Of a stretch of DNA of 64,000 nt, positions 9,134 to 18,344 are shown in pieces; position 1 is the stretch's first letter; each line of letters begins with the position of its first letter. The position numbers were made by a program, and so were the translations under genes. This DNA comes from Opitutia bacterium UBA7374 (GTDB lineage: Bacteria > Verrucomicrobiota > Verrucomicrobiia > Opitutales > Coraliomargaritaceae): positions 36,184-100,183 of the forward strand of contig DKOA01000046.1 of assembly GCA_002469895.1 (NCBI GenBank), written 5' to 3'. Below the pieces are notes generated by a model. That model was not told where the DNA came from. It did not search any database and was given only the letters and a program-made list of their open reading frames with translations.

Positions 9134-10590
9134 TTGGGGCGTTTGAAGCGTCGTTTCCCTGTCGTCTTCGGGTAGCCGGGCTTTTTCTTTTTCCGGTAGT
9201 CTTGGCGTCCTCCCCGAGAATCATTTTTTTTGTACGGTTTTTTCCGCTTTGGGTTTTCCTCAAACGGCTCGCTGTCCTCAGCAATGGTTTCCCGTCCCCT
9301 TTCTTCATCTCCCTGCAAGAGATCGAATAAAGCGCTGGCAATGTCTGTCGGGGTATGCCCCGTGTCGAGTAAACGGTCAATTTGCGGGTCGTAACGCCGG
9401 TACTTGCCTTGCTCCAAATGGTCGCGTAATTGGTTAAAGACCTTATCTGCGCGACTGCCTTCGACTTCCTCCTGGCTGGGGATTCTCATCCGGCGGACCG
9501 GCTGACGCGTATAGCGCTCGATTGCCTCTAAACGATAGATATCGCGTCCGTAGCAAAAGGTAATGGACCGGCCAGAGCGCCCGGCACGACCTGTCCGGCC
9601 GATGCGGTGTACATAGTCTTCCGGGTCGTAGGGCAGGTCATAATTAAAGACCATGTCGATATCTTCGATGTCGAGTCCGCGGGCAGCAACATCGGTAGCC
9701 ACCAGAATCTCGACACTGCCATCCCGAAAACGCCGTAAGACTTTTTCTCGTACAGGTTGAGTAATGTCGCCGTGAATACGATCTGCCGGATAGCCTCGTG
9801 CAATCAGCGCTTCACAACATTCATCGACAGCCTTCTTCGTGTTACAGAAGACGATACCACGTTGACTCGGAGCGATATCCAGAAGGCGGCTCATGACTTC
9901 GACTTTTGAGCGGTTGCGCACCTCGTAGTAAAACTGCTCGACCGTATCTACCGTGATCGACCGGCCTTCGATCTCAATGTACTCCGCCTGATTGCTGAAA
10001 GCGCGGATGAGTCCGGTCACCCCCTTATTCATTGTCGCGGAGAAGAAGAGAGTCTGTCGCTCGCGGGGAATCGCATCGAGAATGGTTTCCATGTCTGCAC
10101 GAAAGCCCATGTCGAGCATACGATCCGCTTCGTCGAGTATGCACATACGAATGTTTTCAGTGCGTAATGTGCGCCGCTTCAAATGGTCGATGACTCGCCC
10201 GGGTGTACCAATAATGATGTGTACCCCCTTTTTCATGGCGCGGATCTGGCGGTCAATCGGGGCGCCACCATAAACCGGTATGGCGCTCACGCCTTTGAGT
10301 TTATTGGAGAGGCGGTGCACTTCCTCACATACCTGAACAGCCAATTCACGAGTTGGGCACAAGACCAAAACCTGGGGTGCGTTCAAGTCCAGGTCGATTG
10401 CTTGCAGGGCGGGTAAGGTAAAGGCGGCCGTTTTGCCGGACCCGGTTTGTGAAATGCCCACAATGTCACGCCCGGAAAGTGCGACGGGTATCGTCTTCGC
10501 TTGTACGGGAGAGGGGGACTCGAATCCGAGTTCCTGTACGCTGGCAAGGAGTTCCGGCTGTAGACCGAGTTCTTCAAATGTAGTTTCCAT
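9130..10590 (-). CDS. DEAD-box ATP-dependent RNA helicase
   Basis: This RNA-remodelling helicase has every family motif in order: the Q motif ([14 protein letters not shown]), motif [15 protein letters not shown], Ia [32 protein letters not shown], then domain 2 with [27 protein letters not shown] and [11 protein letters not shown]. Residues 375-486 form a C-terminal tail that becomes strongly basic ([17 protein letters not shown]) and probably binds RNA. It resembles the DeaD/RhlE group, but I cannot assign a specific symbol. Roles in ribosome assembly or cold response are family-level expectations. Confidence 0.93.
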   Translation of the reverse strand: METTFEELGLQPELLASVQELGFESPSPVQAKTIPVALSGRDIVGISQTGSGKTAAFTLPALQAIDLDLNAPQVLVLCPTRELAVQVCEEVHRLSNKLKGVSAIPVYGGAPIDRQIRAMKKGVHIIIGTPGRVIDHLKRRTLRTENIRMCILDEADRMLDMGFRADMETILDAIPRERQTLFFSATMNKGVTGLIRAFSNQAEYIEIEGRSITVDTVEQFYYEVRNRSKVEVMSRLLDIAPSQRGIVFCNTKKAVDECCEALIARGYPADRIHGDITQPVREKVLRRFRDGSVEILVATDVAARGLDIEDIDMVFNYDLPYDPEDYVHRIGRTGRAGRSGRSITFCYGRDIYRLEAIERYTRQPVRRMRIPSQEEVEGSRADKVFNQLRDHLEQGKYRRYDPQIDRLLDTGHTPTDIASALFDLLQGDEERGRETIAEDSEPFEENPKRKKPYKKNDSRGGRQDYRKKKKPGYPKTTGKRRFKRPN

Positions 10591-10780
10591 GAGTAATTAT
10601 CCAGAAAGAGGCTGCAGTGCTTTAGTCAGTAGCCGGATAGTTGCGGGCTTTGACAGGTCTGGAAACAATGCACAAGGTTTAAGCACTATTCAGGAAGATT
10701 CTTTTCTATGGTTGGAGTGCCGGAAATCTGTAAAAAAAGCCTTCACGTGGAATCGCGCATGTAGTTTCCTAGTGCAGATC

Positions 10781-11608
10781 ATGTCGGATGAATGGAAAAT
10801 AGCCGCTTTTTATCACTTTGTGGAACTGCCGGATCGAGACGACTGGGCGGATCGTTTAGTCGACCATGGGCTCAAGGTGGGTTTGCGGGGCAGCATTATT
10901 CTTGCCCCGGAGGGGATCAATTCCACCTGCGCCGGCAGCCGGGAGGCGATCGATTCAACGATCGCGTTGCTCAAAGAGGATCCACGTTTTGCGCCGATAG
11001 AGGTCAAGTATTCTTACGCAGACTTTTGTCCGTTTCCCAAATTCAAGGTCAAGCGCAAACCGGAGATTGTAACCTTTCGCCAGCGGGGGGCGGATCCCCG
11101 AGAGGATGTAGGGACCTATCTGGAGCCGGAGGAGTGGAATGATTTGATTGCGGATCCGGAGGTGCTGACGATTGACACGCGCAACGACTATGAAGTGCGG
11201 GTCGGGTGTTTTCAGGGAGCGACTAATCCAGATACAGAGGATTTCACCAGTTTTGCCCGTTTTGTCGATGAGCAGCTTAAGGGAAGGGAAGAGCAGAAGA
11301 TCGCTATGTACTGTACCGGTGGGATTCGCTGTGAGCGGTCGACCGCCTACCTCAAGAGCCGTGGATTCAAGCACGTCTATCACCTCAAGGGTGGTATCCT
11401 CCGCTATCTGGAACTGATGCCGAAAGAGAAGAGCCTCTGGGAGGGGGATTGTTTCGTCTTCGACTACCGTGTGGCCCTGAATCATGATCTGCAGCCGGCA
11501 CCTTGGAAAATAGATGCTTTTACGAGCGATCCAGTTCCCATGTCGGAAGAGGAGCGCCCTCTGATAGAGGAGCGCCGTCGCAGCGGTGCTATTTTCAGGA
11601 AAGAATAA
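10781..11608 (+). CDS. trhO: tRNA uridine(34) hydroxylase, rhodanese family
   Basis: TrhO (formerly YceA, UPF0176) carries out oxygen-dependent hydroxylation of wobble uridine in tRNA. The 275-residue protein has the N-terminal ferredoxin-like domain (WKIAAFYHFVELPDRDDWAD, GLRGSIILAPEGINST) and a rhodanese domain with the active cysteine in AMYCTGGIRCERSTAYLKS. The C-terminus is somewhat short and lacks an obvious zinc-like cysteine cluster. The ATG at 10781 gives the family start; the frame is open much further upstream into the helicase promoter region, but without similarity. Confidence 0.92.
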   Translation: MSDEWKIAAFYHFVELPDRDDWADRLVDHGLKVGLRGSIILAPEGINSTCAGSREAIDSTIALLKEDPRFAPIEVKYSYADFCPFPKFKVKRKPEIVTFRQRGADPREDVGTYLEPEEWNDLIADPEVLTIDTRNDYEVRVGCFQGATNPDTEDFTSFARFVDEQLKGREEQKIAMYCTGGIRCERSTAYLKSRGFKHVYHLKGGILRYLELMPKEKSLWEGDCFVFDYRVALNHDLQPAPWKIDAFTSDPVPMSEEERPLIEERRRSGAIFRKE

Positions 11609-11685
11609 ACTTTCTCAATGCCGGCGCTTCTGCTAGTAGATAACCTTTACAACGTATACCTCAGAGTTTTTATCTTTGTAATTTA

Positions 11686-12327
11686 ATGTATCCGGCCCCA
11701 CACCCCACCTCTTCAGATCGTCGTCATCGCGCCCGCGGCTTTACCTTAATCGAAATCCTACTCGTGATTGCGGTTATCGCGATTCTCGCGAGCATCACTT
11801 TTGGTGTGTCTCAAGGCATTCAGGGTGCGCAAAATCGTGCGCGTGCAAAGTCAGAATTAGCAGTATTAGCGCAGTCGATTGAACAATTTAAACTACGGTT
11901 GGGTGACTTCCCCTGGACGCGCGGCAGCGAAGTGCCGGAACAGGTCCTATTACAAGCGCTTCTTGGATGGAAGGAGTTTAAGCGCACGGGTGGGACGACT
12001 ACGATGGAGGATCTGGACAGGGTCCCGGACGCTGGCCCCAAGGGCTTCATCGATACGGCGCAGTTTTTAGTTTCTTCAGCAGATGACCCAAGCAAAGAAT
12101 TATCGGCAGATAACACAACTCAGCCAAAAGGTCTGGTCTTTATAGATCCATGGGGAAATCCGTACGTCTATGAATACAGGGATACAGACCGTTGGGAGAA
12201 CTTTGGTTACGTGCTCTACTCTACCGGCCCGGACGGCTTGCACATTCCTGTCGACGACAGCGGTGTCGTCACTCAGGATAACCGTCTGTTGGATGAAAAT
12301 CTCGATAATATTTACCCAGGCGAATAA
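11686..12327 (+). CDS. Prepilin-like protein, GspG type
   Basis: This is the first of five tandem type IV/type II pseudopilins. The class III signal is ARGFTLIEILLVIAVIAIL, with cleavage expected after the glycine, methylation of the phenylalanine and a glutamate at mature position 5. The following region (AKSELAVLAQSIEQFKLRLGD) and the C-terminal DPWGNPYVYEYR block match the major pseudopilin GspG, whose calcium-binding C-terminus carries such a motif. The length of 213 residues is longer than classic GspG. It overlaps the next gene by one base (TAATG), indicating translational coupling. Confidence 0.88.
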   Translation: MYPAPHPTSSDRRHRARGFTLIEILLVIAVIAILASITFGVSQGIQGAQNRARAKSELAVLAQSIEQFKLRLGDFPWTRGSEVPEQVLLQALLGWKEFKRTGGTTTMEDLDRVPDAGPKGFIDTAQFLVSSADDPSKELSADNTTQPKGLVFIDPWGNPYVYEYRDTDRWENFGYVLYSTGPDGLHIPVDDSGVVTQDNRLLDENLDNIYPGE

Positions 12328-12896
12328 TGAATAAACAGAAAAGAAAAGCGTTCACCCTGATCGAACTCTTAATGGTCATTGCGATTATCGGCATTCTTGC
12401 CGGTATTTTAATTCCGGCAGTGGGTTCGGTACGAAAACAGGCCAGCATAGCGGCCTCCAAGTCACAGCTTTCAAACTACATCAGCGCGGTGGAGCTCTAT
12501 AAGAGTGAGTACAAATTTTATCCGTTTTTGGATTCCGCAGAGGATCAGGATAATCTTCGCATTAATGATAGTGAGTTTTTATTTTACCGTACACTGAGCG
12601 GTAAAGAGCCGAACGGTAATTCCAGTGCCGGCTGGAATGAGCGGAATCGGCGACGCATAAATTTCTACAACTTTACCGACTCTGAGCTGCTGGAAACTTC
12701 CGGTGGCGAAGAAACGCAAGAAGATCCGATTATTGTCGACCGTTTCAACAATCAGGAAATCTATTTTGCTATCGATGGGGACGGCGATGGATTTATTCAG
12801 CCGGAGATTACCAATACTCCGGTGCGTGCGTCTGTCACGGCATACGTTATCGAAGACGTGCAAGGCGGGCCAGCTTATCAACTCTGGGACGAATAA
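12327..12896 (+). CDS. Prepilin-like protein
   Basis: This is the second pseudopilin of the cassette (189 residues). The leader RKAFTLIELLMVIAIIGIL is followed by the usual hydrophobic helix and by SQLSNYISAVELYKSEYKF, a GspG-like amphipathic stretch. The processing site here is Ala-Phe instead of Gly-Phe, which PilD-type peptidases tolerate in some substrates. An acidic segment near the C-terminus (AIDGDGDGFIQPEIT) looks like a calcium-binding loop. The one-base overlap with the gene before and the two-base gap to the gene after place it firmly in the operon. Confidence 0.87.
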   Translation: MNKQKRKAFTLIELLMVIAIIGILAGILIPAVGSVRKQASIAASKSQLSNYISAVELYKSEYKFYPFLDSAEDQDNLRINDSEFLFYRTLSGKEPNGNSSAGWNERNRRRINFYNFTDSELLETSGGEETQEDPIIVDRFNNQEIYFAIDGDGDGFIQPEITNTPVRASVTAYVIEDVQGGPAYQLWDE

Positions 12897-12897
12897 T

Positions 12898-13554
12898 ATG
12901 ACGAGTGACTCCAAACACAGACGTCAAGCAGGCTTTACCCTGATTGAGTTGCTTGCCGTTATTGCTCTTATTGTACTGGCTTCCTCGATCCTCTTCGTTG
13001 CCGGCAGCGGAGGTGCGGGTGCCGCGCTGGACAATTCTAAGCGTATTGTTGGGAGTATTGCAAGCGGTGCGCGGGGACAGGCTATTCTGAAAAATACCCG
13101 CACGCGTTTGATTATATATACCGATCAGAGCACCGTTCGTAACGATGATAAGTACCGCCGTTTCTTTGGAATCGTCTACGAAGATAAGGCGAACCCCAGT
13201 CAGTGGATTGCTGCGACACAAGGCACCTATCTACCCAGCGGTATTTACTTCGACACCGAATTGAGCGATGCAAAAACCGGCTTTGTCATCGAGTATCCCC
13301 GTTCCATTCCCAAAGCGGAAGGCACCGGTGAATCGTTTTCTTATTATGAATTTTCGAGCAATGGGAATATGTCCACCAGTCCGGATAATTTTACCAACTC
13401 CCGCCTGATCATCCGTGCCGGCAGTCTGCAGCCCAGCAATGGATTACTGGATGTTGTGGTCAATGAGGAGCAGGAGTATACCGTGACGGGGTTGATTTTC
13501 CGGCGGGCGGGTACGACAACCCCAATCAATAATCCCGAAGAGGCATTGAAGTAA
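12898..13554 (+). CDS. Prepilin-like protein, GspH/FimT type
   Basis: This is the third pseudopilin (218 residues). The leader QAGFTLIELLAVIALIVLAS has a Gly-Phe processing site and Glu5. After the helix comes NSKRIVGSIASGARGQAIL, as in GspH/FimT minor pilins, and a beta-rich C-terminal half. It may correspond to the small member of the Verru_Chthon cassette families described from Verrucomicrobium and Chthoniobacter, but that needs a profile search. The ATG at 12898 lies one base after the previous stop; the frame runs further upstream in another gene's shadow. Confidence 0.85.
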   Translation: MTSDSKHRRQAGFTLIELLAVIALIVLASSILFVAGSGGAGAALDNSKRIVGSIASGARGQAILKNTRTRLIIYTDQSTVRNDDKYRRFFGIVYEDKANPSQWIAATQGTYLPSGIYFDTELSDAKTGFVIEYPRSIPKAEGTGESFSYYEFSSNGNMSTSPDNFTNSRLIIRAGSLQPSNGLLDVVVNEEQEYTVTGLIFRRAGTTTPINNPEEALK

Positions 13555-13560
13555 GCAATC

Positions 13561-14274
13561 ATGAACGGAACACCCTCCCCGCAAGTATCCTCTAAATCCG
13601 GCTTCAGCCTGATTGAGGTGGTCATGGCCCTTGGTATTTTCCTGGTTTCCGTGCTCGCCCTCATTGGCCTGCTCGGCCCCTCACTGAAATCAATAGAAGA
13701 GGTCGAGACGACCGATGAGATCGCTTCACTGGTCAACACATTAAATGCCTTTTTGCACTCTTCTTCGGACATTGCTACCGGGTCGAATTTTAACGCCATC
13801 TTTGGTGCGGTTGCCGACAACGGCTATGCTTCGGTCCTGATCTATCGCTATTACGAAGCGGATGCAGGCGCAGATCCAACTGCGCCCCCCGTGATCAATC
13901 TGGAGATAGGCTTCGAGTCCGATGAGGGCGGTAGCATTGAAGCACGGGGGGTCGTTAACTTCCAAGACCCGGATGCCGGTCGTACTGCAGACTTTGAAAA
14001 TGCTGCCGGATCGATCTATCGTATCATCCTGACGCCTTCTTCTGTGATTCCAACCGATCACATAACTGATAATGGCGTGAGTTCGTATCCACGGTACACT
14101 CTGAGCAAATCATTGGCCGCTTATCCGGAAGGTTATTTTGCCATGGAGGCACGCATTTTCCGGCTAGAGGCGGATCAGTCTGCCATTCAAGGGGGTGGTA
14201 TGCCCACCGTTGATATCGCGAATTTGGCAGATGAATCCTCTATCTTTACATACAATCTGGCCGTCGTGCGCTAA
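13561..14274 (+). CDS. Prepilin-like protein, GspI/PilV type
   Basis: This is the fourth pseudopilin (237 residues). The leader SGFSLIEVVMALGIFLVSVL, with GFSLIEV, is typical of minor pseudopilin GspI/PilV or Verru_Chthon cassette protein B. The rest is a beta-rich domain without recognisable motifs. The ATG at 13561 begins six bases after the previous stop. As a minor pilin it would prime or cap a pseudopilus in the periplasm. Confidence 0.85.
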   Translation: MNGTPSPQVSSKSGFSLIEVVMALGIFLVSVLALIGLLGPSLKSIEEVETTDEIASLVNTLNAFLHSSSDIATGSNFNAIFGAVADNGYASVLIYRYYEADAGADPTAPPVINLEIGFESDEGGSIEARGVVNFQDPDAGRTADFENAAGSIYRIILTPSSVIPTDHITDNGVSSYPRYTLSKSLAAYPEGYFAMEARIFRLEADQSAIQGGGMPTVDIANLADESSIFTYNLAVVR

Positions 14275-14281
14275 TTAAACC

Positions 14282-15181
14282 ATGAAGAAGCCTACATTTA
14301 TTGCAAGAGCCCGTCGCCGGACAAAGCGCGCCTTCACACTCATTGAAATCATGGTAGCGACTGCGATCATGGTTGTTCTGGTAGGTCTGGTCATTCAGAT
14401 CACCAGTCAGGTACTTAATGTCTGGACCCGTTCATCCGGTCGCCTTTCGGCTTTGGCCAGTGCTCGTATTGCCATGGAACTCATTACGCAGGACCTCGAG
14501 ACAGCGGTTTTTCGCAACAATAACATGCAATGGCTGCGCGCGGAAAACAGCACCGTCACGACTCCGGGTGGTTCGACTAACACAGTCTCCCTGAAACTAT
14601 TTTCTCCCGCCCTCGACCGACCGGAAGGCCCCGGCGATATTTGTGCGATTGGCTACTTGTTACGCTATGCGGACCCGGTGTCCGGTGAGGAATCCGGTGA
14701 TGATCGCCTCTTTGTTCTCTACCGAAAGGTGATCAGCCCGGAAACTACGTTCAACGAATTGATGGGTGTCGGCAGTCAGGAGACACTTGACTGGGGAGCC
14801 TGGTCTTCCGGCGAAGGTGCAGACGGGGAGACCCCGGTTTCTACAAGTACGATTACTGCGGATGATTATCTGGTCAGTAATATTGCCAGCTTTGAGATAA
14901 AGTTTCACGTCGAGGATGATGGTAACCCGGCGACGACCACTTTGGTCCCGGGAGATACTCTCTTTGGTGGAACCTCTGCCACAGTGGGTGCCGGAGCCGA
15001 CGTAAGTGCACGCTTCCAGAAGCCTCTGGCGTACGCTGATATCCGTTTAACCGTGTTATCCGATGAAGGGGCTGCGATTCTGCAAAGCATGGCAGTGACC
15101 GGCGAGGATCTGAATTCTGTGCTGCTTCAACACAGCCAGGTCTTTTATCGCCGGGTGTATTTCCCCGCGCGGCCGATCTAG
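14282..15181 (+). CDS. Prepilin-like protein, GspJ/PilW type
   Basis: This is the fifth and largest pseudopilin (299 residues). The leader KRAFTLIEIMVATAIMVVLV has an Ala-Phe processing site and Glu5, followed by the conserved ARIAMELITQDLETAVFRNN block of GspJ/PilW-like minor pilins or Verru_Chthon cassette protein C. The large C-terminal domain is beta-rich. It starts seven bases after the previous gene and ends the cassette; after it comes a 118-base intergenic stretch and then genes on the other strand. Confidence 0.86.
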   Translation: MKKPTFIARARRRTKRAFTLIEIMVATAIMVVLVGLVIQITSQVLNVWTRSSGRLSALASARIAMELITQDLETAVFRNNNMQWLRAENSTVTTPGGSTNTVSLKLFSPALDRPEGPGDICAIGYLLRYADPVSGEESGDDRLFVLYRKVISPETTFNELMGVGSQETLDWGAWSSGEGADGETPVSTSTITADDYLVSNIASFEIKFHVEDDGNPATTTLVPGDTLFGGTSATVGAGADVSARFQKPLAYADIRLTVLSDEGAAILQSMAVTGEDLNSVLLQHSQVFYRRVYFPARPI

Positions 15182-15299
15182 CGATCATCTTTGGACAAGT
15201 TTAGCTCCTGTATAGTGCTACCAAGGAGTCGCCGCATAGAACCCGGATCTTTGCAGATCTGCGTATCCATAAATACGTCTTTCGCTTTCGTCGAGAGAG

Positions 15300-15950
15300 C
15301 TACGCAGTCTCTTGTCCGTGCGTTAAGCCGGGGTCGTTGTCCTTAGCCGATTGTTCTGCCTCTGCCCGCAGATAAATTTCGCGACTGATCCACGCGTCTG
15401 TTGCAGCATAGCGAATTTGCCGGGCATCCAAGCTCTCCCGTGCCCAATTCGTGACTTGCGCAGCCTTACTGATACGTCCTTTGAGGAGAAGGGCCGCAAG
15501 TGCGCGTAAGCCGCGGTTTTCGTACTTGAGCTTAGCGGTCAGGTCAGCGATTTCGACAAAGCCCGCCGGCAAAAAATCTTCCAGAGCACGAAGTTCTTTT
15601 ACATCGTCCGCGATGGCGACACCGGTCTTTCGTATCGTTTCAGACTGAAATAAGGGAAGGAGCGGAGCCAGCGTCTTCGTCTGGCTGATGCGAAAAAGGT
15701 AGACACAATCGGCACTGGCGAGCTGTACAAGTGCAGGCGGGTAGTGTTCTCCTTTGCGAAAGCTGGGACGTGTTTCGGTATCAAAACCGAGGTGGGTCTC
15801 TTTGACTAATTGTCCGACAGCCGCCTCCATTTCGCTTACCGTATCCAGTATTTTTACAGGGCCCTCCCAGGCGATGAGAGGCAGTTCGTTAATTTCCGCC
15901 TTGGAAATGCGCCGTCCGGGGATTGCTGAGGGTTGAGATGCTTCCTCCAT
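15300..15950 (-). CDS. RNase D-like 3'-5' exonuclease
   Basis: This is a DEDD-family exonuclease domain of 216 residues, without the HRDC domain of full RNase D. Exo I is LGFDTETRPSF with the D-x-E pair. Exo II lies around KTGVAIADDVKELRAL, and Exo III is IRYAATDAWISREIYL with the Y-x-x-x-D signature, so the catalytic set appears complete. The substrate (RNA or DNA ends) cannot be decided. I chose the ATG at 15950 (MEEASQPSAIPG); an upstream extension to 16118 would overlap the neighbouring hydrolase gene. Confidence 0.85.
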   Translation of the reverse strand: MEEASQPSAIPGRRISKAEINELPLIAWEGPVKILDTVSEMEAAVGQLVKETHLGFDTETRPSFRKGEHYPPALVQLASADCVYLFRISQTKTLAPLLPLFQSETIRKTGVAIADDVKELRALEDFLPAGFVEIADLTAKLKYENRGLRALAALLLKGRISKAAQVTNWARESLDARQIRYAATDAWISREIYLRAEAEQSAKDNDPGLTHGQETA

Positions 15951-15972
15951 TGAATGTACCGGGGGTCGTTGC

Positions 15973-16926
15973 TTAGGCCTCCAGACGGAGGCCATCGTAG
16001 GCGAGTCGGATCTTTCGAGGTCGAGGGCCCTGCGAAGATTGGGCCGCCTCCAGAGCCTGCAGGTGCATCGACTCGATCCGGGCATCCAGAAAGCCGGGCT
16101 CATGATGAAAGAGTACAAGTTGTTTCACTCTGGCGAGTCCTGCCAGTTCGATGGCGGTTCTGTGGTCGGAGTGACCCCAGTTACGCTTTTCGTTATCTAC
16201 CTGCTCCCGGGTATATTGAGCATCATAGATGACGATATCGGCATCTTTGAAGAAATCGATAAAGGACGCATTGTCGCTGCGGTTTTCCGCAAGGTGCTCG
16301 GCGTCTGTTGAGTAGACGATCGATTTGTTTGCCTGTTCGAAGCGGTAACCCCAGGAGTCTCCGGGATGATTTTGCCGAATAGCACGTGCCTGTACACTGC
16401 CCAGATCGAAGACGGATCCTTCCTCCCGTATATCAAATTCAATTTCCGCTTTCATGCTTTCGAAGGGAACGGGAAAGCAGGGTGCTTCCATCTGGCGGCG
16501 TAAGACCGCCTCGGTCTCCTGATGAAAGCCATGAATGAGGATGCGGTTGCCTGCTTGATAAGCTGGGCCAAAGAAAGGAAAGCCTTGGATGTGATCCCAG
16601 TGCAGGTGAGAGAGAAAAAGATGATAGGTGCGCGGCTTGGTTTCCGGGCTAAGAGAGAGGGCATAATCCCGAATTCCGGTTCCCGCATCACAGAGGATGA
16701 TGGCATCCTCGTCCGTTTCGATTTGCACGCAGGAAGTATTGGCGCGGTAGGTGCCCTGTAGGCTGTGTGGCAACTGGTCGACAAAATCTTCTACCTGACG
16801 CTGGCTTTCAAAGGCTGTACCCCGTGCTTCCCAAAGAGCAGCGAGCACCTTCTGACGGATTTCATCGGAAGTTGCGGGTGAAGGCAGGGAGCCACAGGAT
16901 CCCCAAATGAAGGCGCCAAAGTTCAC
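15973..16926 (-). CDS. MBL-fold metallo-hydrolase
   Basis: This is a metallo-beta-lactamase-fold protein of about 317 residues. The metal-binding motif is FLSHLHWDHIQGFPFF, with further ligands in NHPGDSWGYRFE, the aspartate of YSTDAEH, and HSDH near the end. The N-terminus FGAFIWGSCGSLPSP corresponds to the strand-plus-GTRGS start of the RNase Z-like and phosphodiesterase-like subgroup. I favour the GTG at 16926; the frame extends to a TTG at 16941. It is 22 bases upstream of the RNase D-like gene on the same strand, so the two may be co-transcribed. The substrate is unknown. Confidence 0.85.
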   Translation of the reverse strand: MNFGAFIWGSCGSLPSPATSDEIRQKVLAALWEARGTAFESQRQVEDFVDQLPHSLQGTYRANTSCVQIETDEDAIILCDAGTGIRDYALSLSPETKPRTYHLFLSHLHWDHIQGFPFFGPAYQAGNRILIHGFHQETEAVLRRQMEAPCFPVPFESMKAEIEFDIREEGSVFDLGSVQARAIRQNHPGDSWGYRFEQANKSIVYSTDAEHLAENRSDNASFIDFFKDADIVIYDAQYTREQVDNEKRNWGHSDHRTAIELAGLARVKQLVLFHHEPGFLDARIESMHLQALEAAQSSQGPRPRKIRLAYDGLRLEA

Positions 16927-17020
16927 ATCTAAAGTACACAACTATTTAGAGATTGGAACCGGAGTCAAAGAAAAGGAATGCGAAAAGCGAGCCCGCTGTG
17001 CATCCTCTAGTTTTCTATAG

Positions 17021-17701
17021 CTAGACCGGGTTGGGTAGGCGATTACTGTGGGCATAGGTACGACTGGCGCGTACTTGCACATACCGCTTTTCCTCAAGGA
17101 TGTAGGCGGTGAGGTAACCGCCGTAGACGCATCCGGTATCAATCCCGATAGAGGACTTCTTCTTATATACTTTGGGTCGCGGCGTATGCCCGTAAATGAC
17201 AAAAGGCGGCCCCTTCCAGCTATCCGCCCAGGCAGGTGCCTCCGGAGCATCTGAGCGCTTCGCTGGTTGACCATTTACATCAATTACCTGAATGCTCGTG
17301 GTCACCTCGATGGATTGTTTCATCCATGGCTGGCCCGGGAGAAAGCCACCGTGAATGAAAACGGTCTCGGATATTCCGTCATATTTAAATTTCGGGAGGC
17401 TCTCGAGGTAGGACCAGTCGTCTTGCTCCAACTGCTTAAGAGTGGTCAAATCATATTCTTTCAGTTGCTCGGGTCGTTTTTCTCGAAGCGCGGTAAGAAT
17501 GCGGAGTTCATGGTTCCCCAGTATGGCTTCGATTCCATTTTCTCGTGCGATACGAACGGCTCCGTGACTGTCCGGCCCACGGTTGATCAGATCGCCGAGT
17601 TGGATTACACGGTCGCCGCTTTTGGGATTCAGCAGTTGCAGCAGTTCGGCAAATTCCTCGGCGCAACCGTGGACATCTCCGATAGCGATAGTTCGGCTCA
17701 T
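17021..17701 (-). CDS. Serine/threonine phosphatase or ApaH-like metallophosphoesterase
   Basis: This calcineurin-like phosphoesterase of 226 residues has the full metal-site signature of the PPP/ApaH-like group: IAIGDVHGCAEEF, QLGDLINRGPDS, ILGNHELR, VFIHGG and IYGHTPRP. Such enzymes cleave phosphoserine/threonine or diadenosine tetraphosphate; the motif set alone cannot separate these. The start is the ATG at 17701. It lies about 95 bases upstream of the MBL-fold gene on the same strand, possibly in one operon. Confidence 0.9.
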   Translation of the reverse strand: MSRTIAIGDVHGCAEEFAELLQLLNPKSGDRVIQLGDLINRGPDSHGAVRIARENGIEAILGNHELRILTALREKRPEQLKEYDLTTLKQLEQDDWSYLESLPKFKYDGISETVFIHGGFLPGQPWMKQSIEVTTSIQVIDVNGQPAKRSDAPEAPAWADSWKGPPFVIYGHTPRPKVYKKKSSIGIDTGCVYGGYLTAYILEEKRYVQVRASRTYAHSNRLPNPV

Positions 17702-17810
17702 TGCGGGTGGCAGGGATAAAATTAAAACGCACTAAATCTAAGGTTTTTAATCGTGGTGGGGGCAAGTTAAAATGAATCGATGCTTGTCGAAGCCCTTTTC
17801 TCGGTGGAAT

Positions 17811-18323
17811 ATGCAAACAATGGTAGATTGGCAGATTAAAACAATGGCAGACCGTTGTCAGAGTCGTGGTTCCCTCTTTAACCCTGGTGATCGCGTCGCC
17901 TGCCTGATCTATCAGGACAAGGAAGCCAGTGAGTTGAGGCGTCTTGATTTACTGGAAGATGCGGTCGCTGATTATACGTTGCCGGGTGAATTGCTCGGTC
18001 GCTGGGTGCGCTTGGTGGGGGAGCCGGATGCAGAGGCCGGTAGTGCCGCTGATGGCCTACAGTCGGCAGAGGAGCTGTTTCTCTCGCTCTACGAAGCGGA
18101 GACGGAGGCGGCGGCACTTACTGAAAAGCAGGCATTGCAGCATTTGCTGGCACTACTTTTAGAGCGCAAGCGTGTCTTGCGGCCTTTGCCACCCCGTCAG
18201 GTTGAGGGCACCCAGACCTACCTGCATGTTAAAAGCAAGCGCAGCTTTGCGGTTCCGGTCATTGAAATTTCTGCGCCTCTGATGGCCCGGATAGAAGACT
18301 CGATTGGCGACTTGATCCATTAA
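17811..18323 (+). CDS. Conserved uncharacterised protein
   Basis: This 170-residue soluble protein opens with WQIKTMADRCQSRGSLFNPGDRVACLIYQD. That pattern (Trp, then Cys, a glycine and GD-x-V) recalls small proteins of Verrucomicrobia, Planctomycetes and Deltaproteobacteria that I know only as hypotheticals. The middle is acidic (EAETEAAALTEKQALQHLL) and the end is LMARIEDSIGDLIH. The ATG at 17811 is chosen because GGTGG lies five bases upstream; the frame extends to 17772. No function can be assigned. A lipoprotein gene follows 21 bases later. Confidence 0.7.
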   Translation: MQTMVDWQIKTMADRCQSRGSLFNPGDRVACLIYQDKEASELRRLDLLEDAVADYTLPGELLGRWVRLVGEPDAEAGSAADGLQSAEELFLSLYEAETEAAALTEKQALQHLLALLLERKRVLRPLPPRQVEGTQTYLHVKSKRSFAVPVIEISAPLMARIEDSIGDLIH

Positions 18324-18344
18324 TCCTTAGGCGCGGAGCTATTT

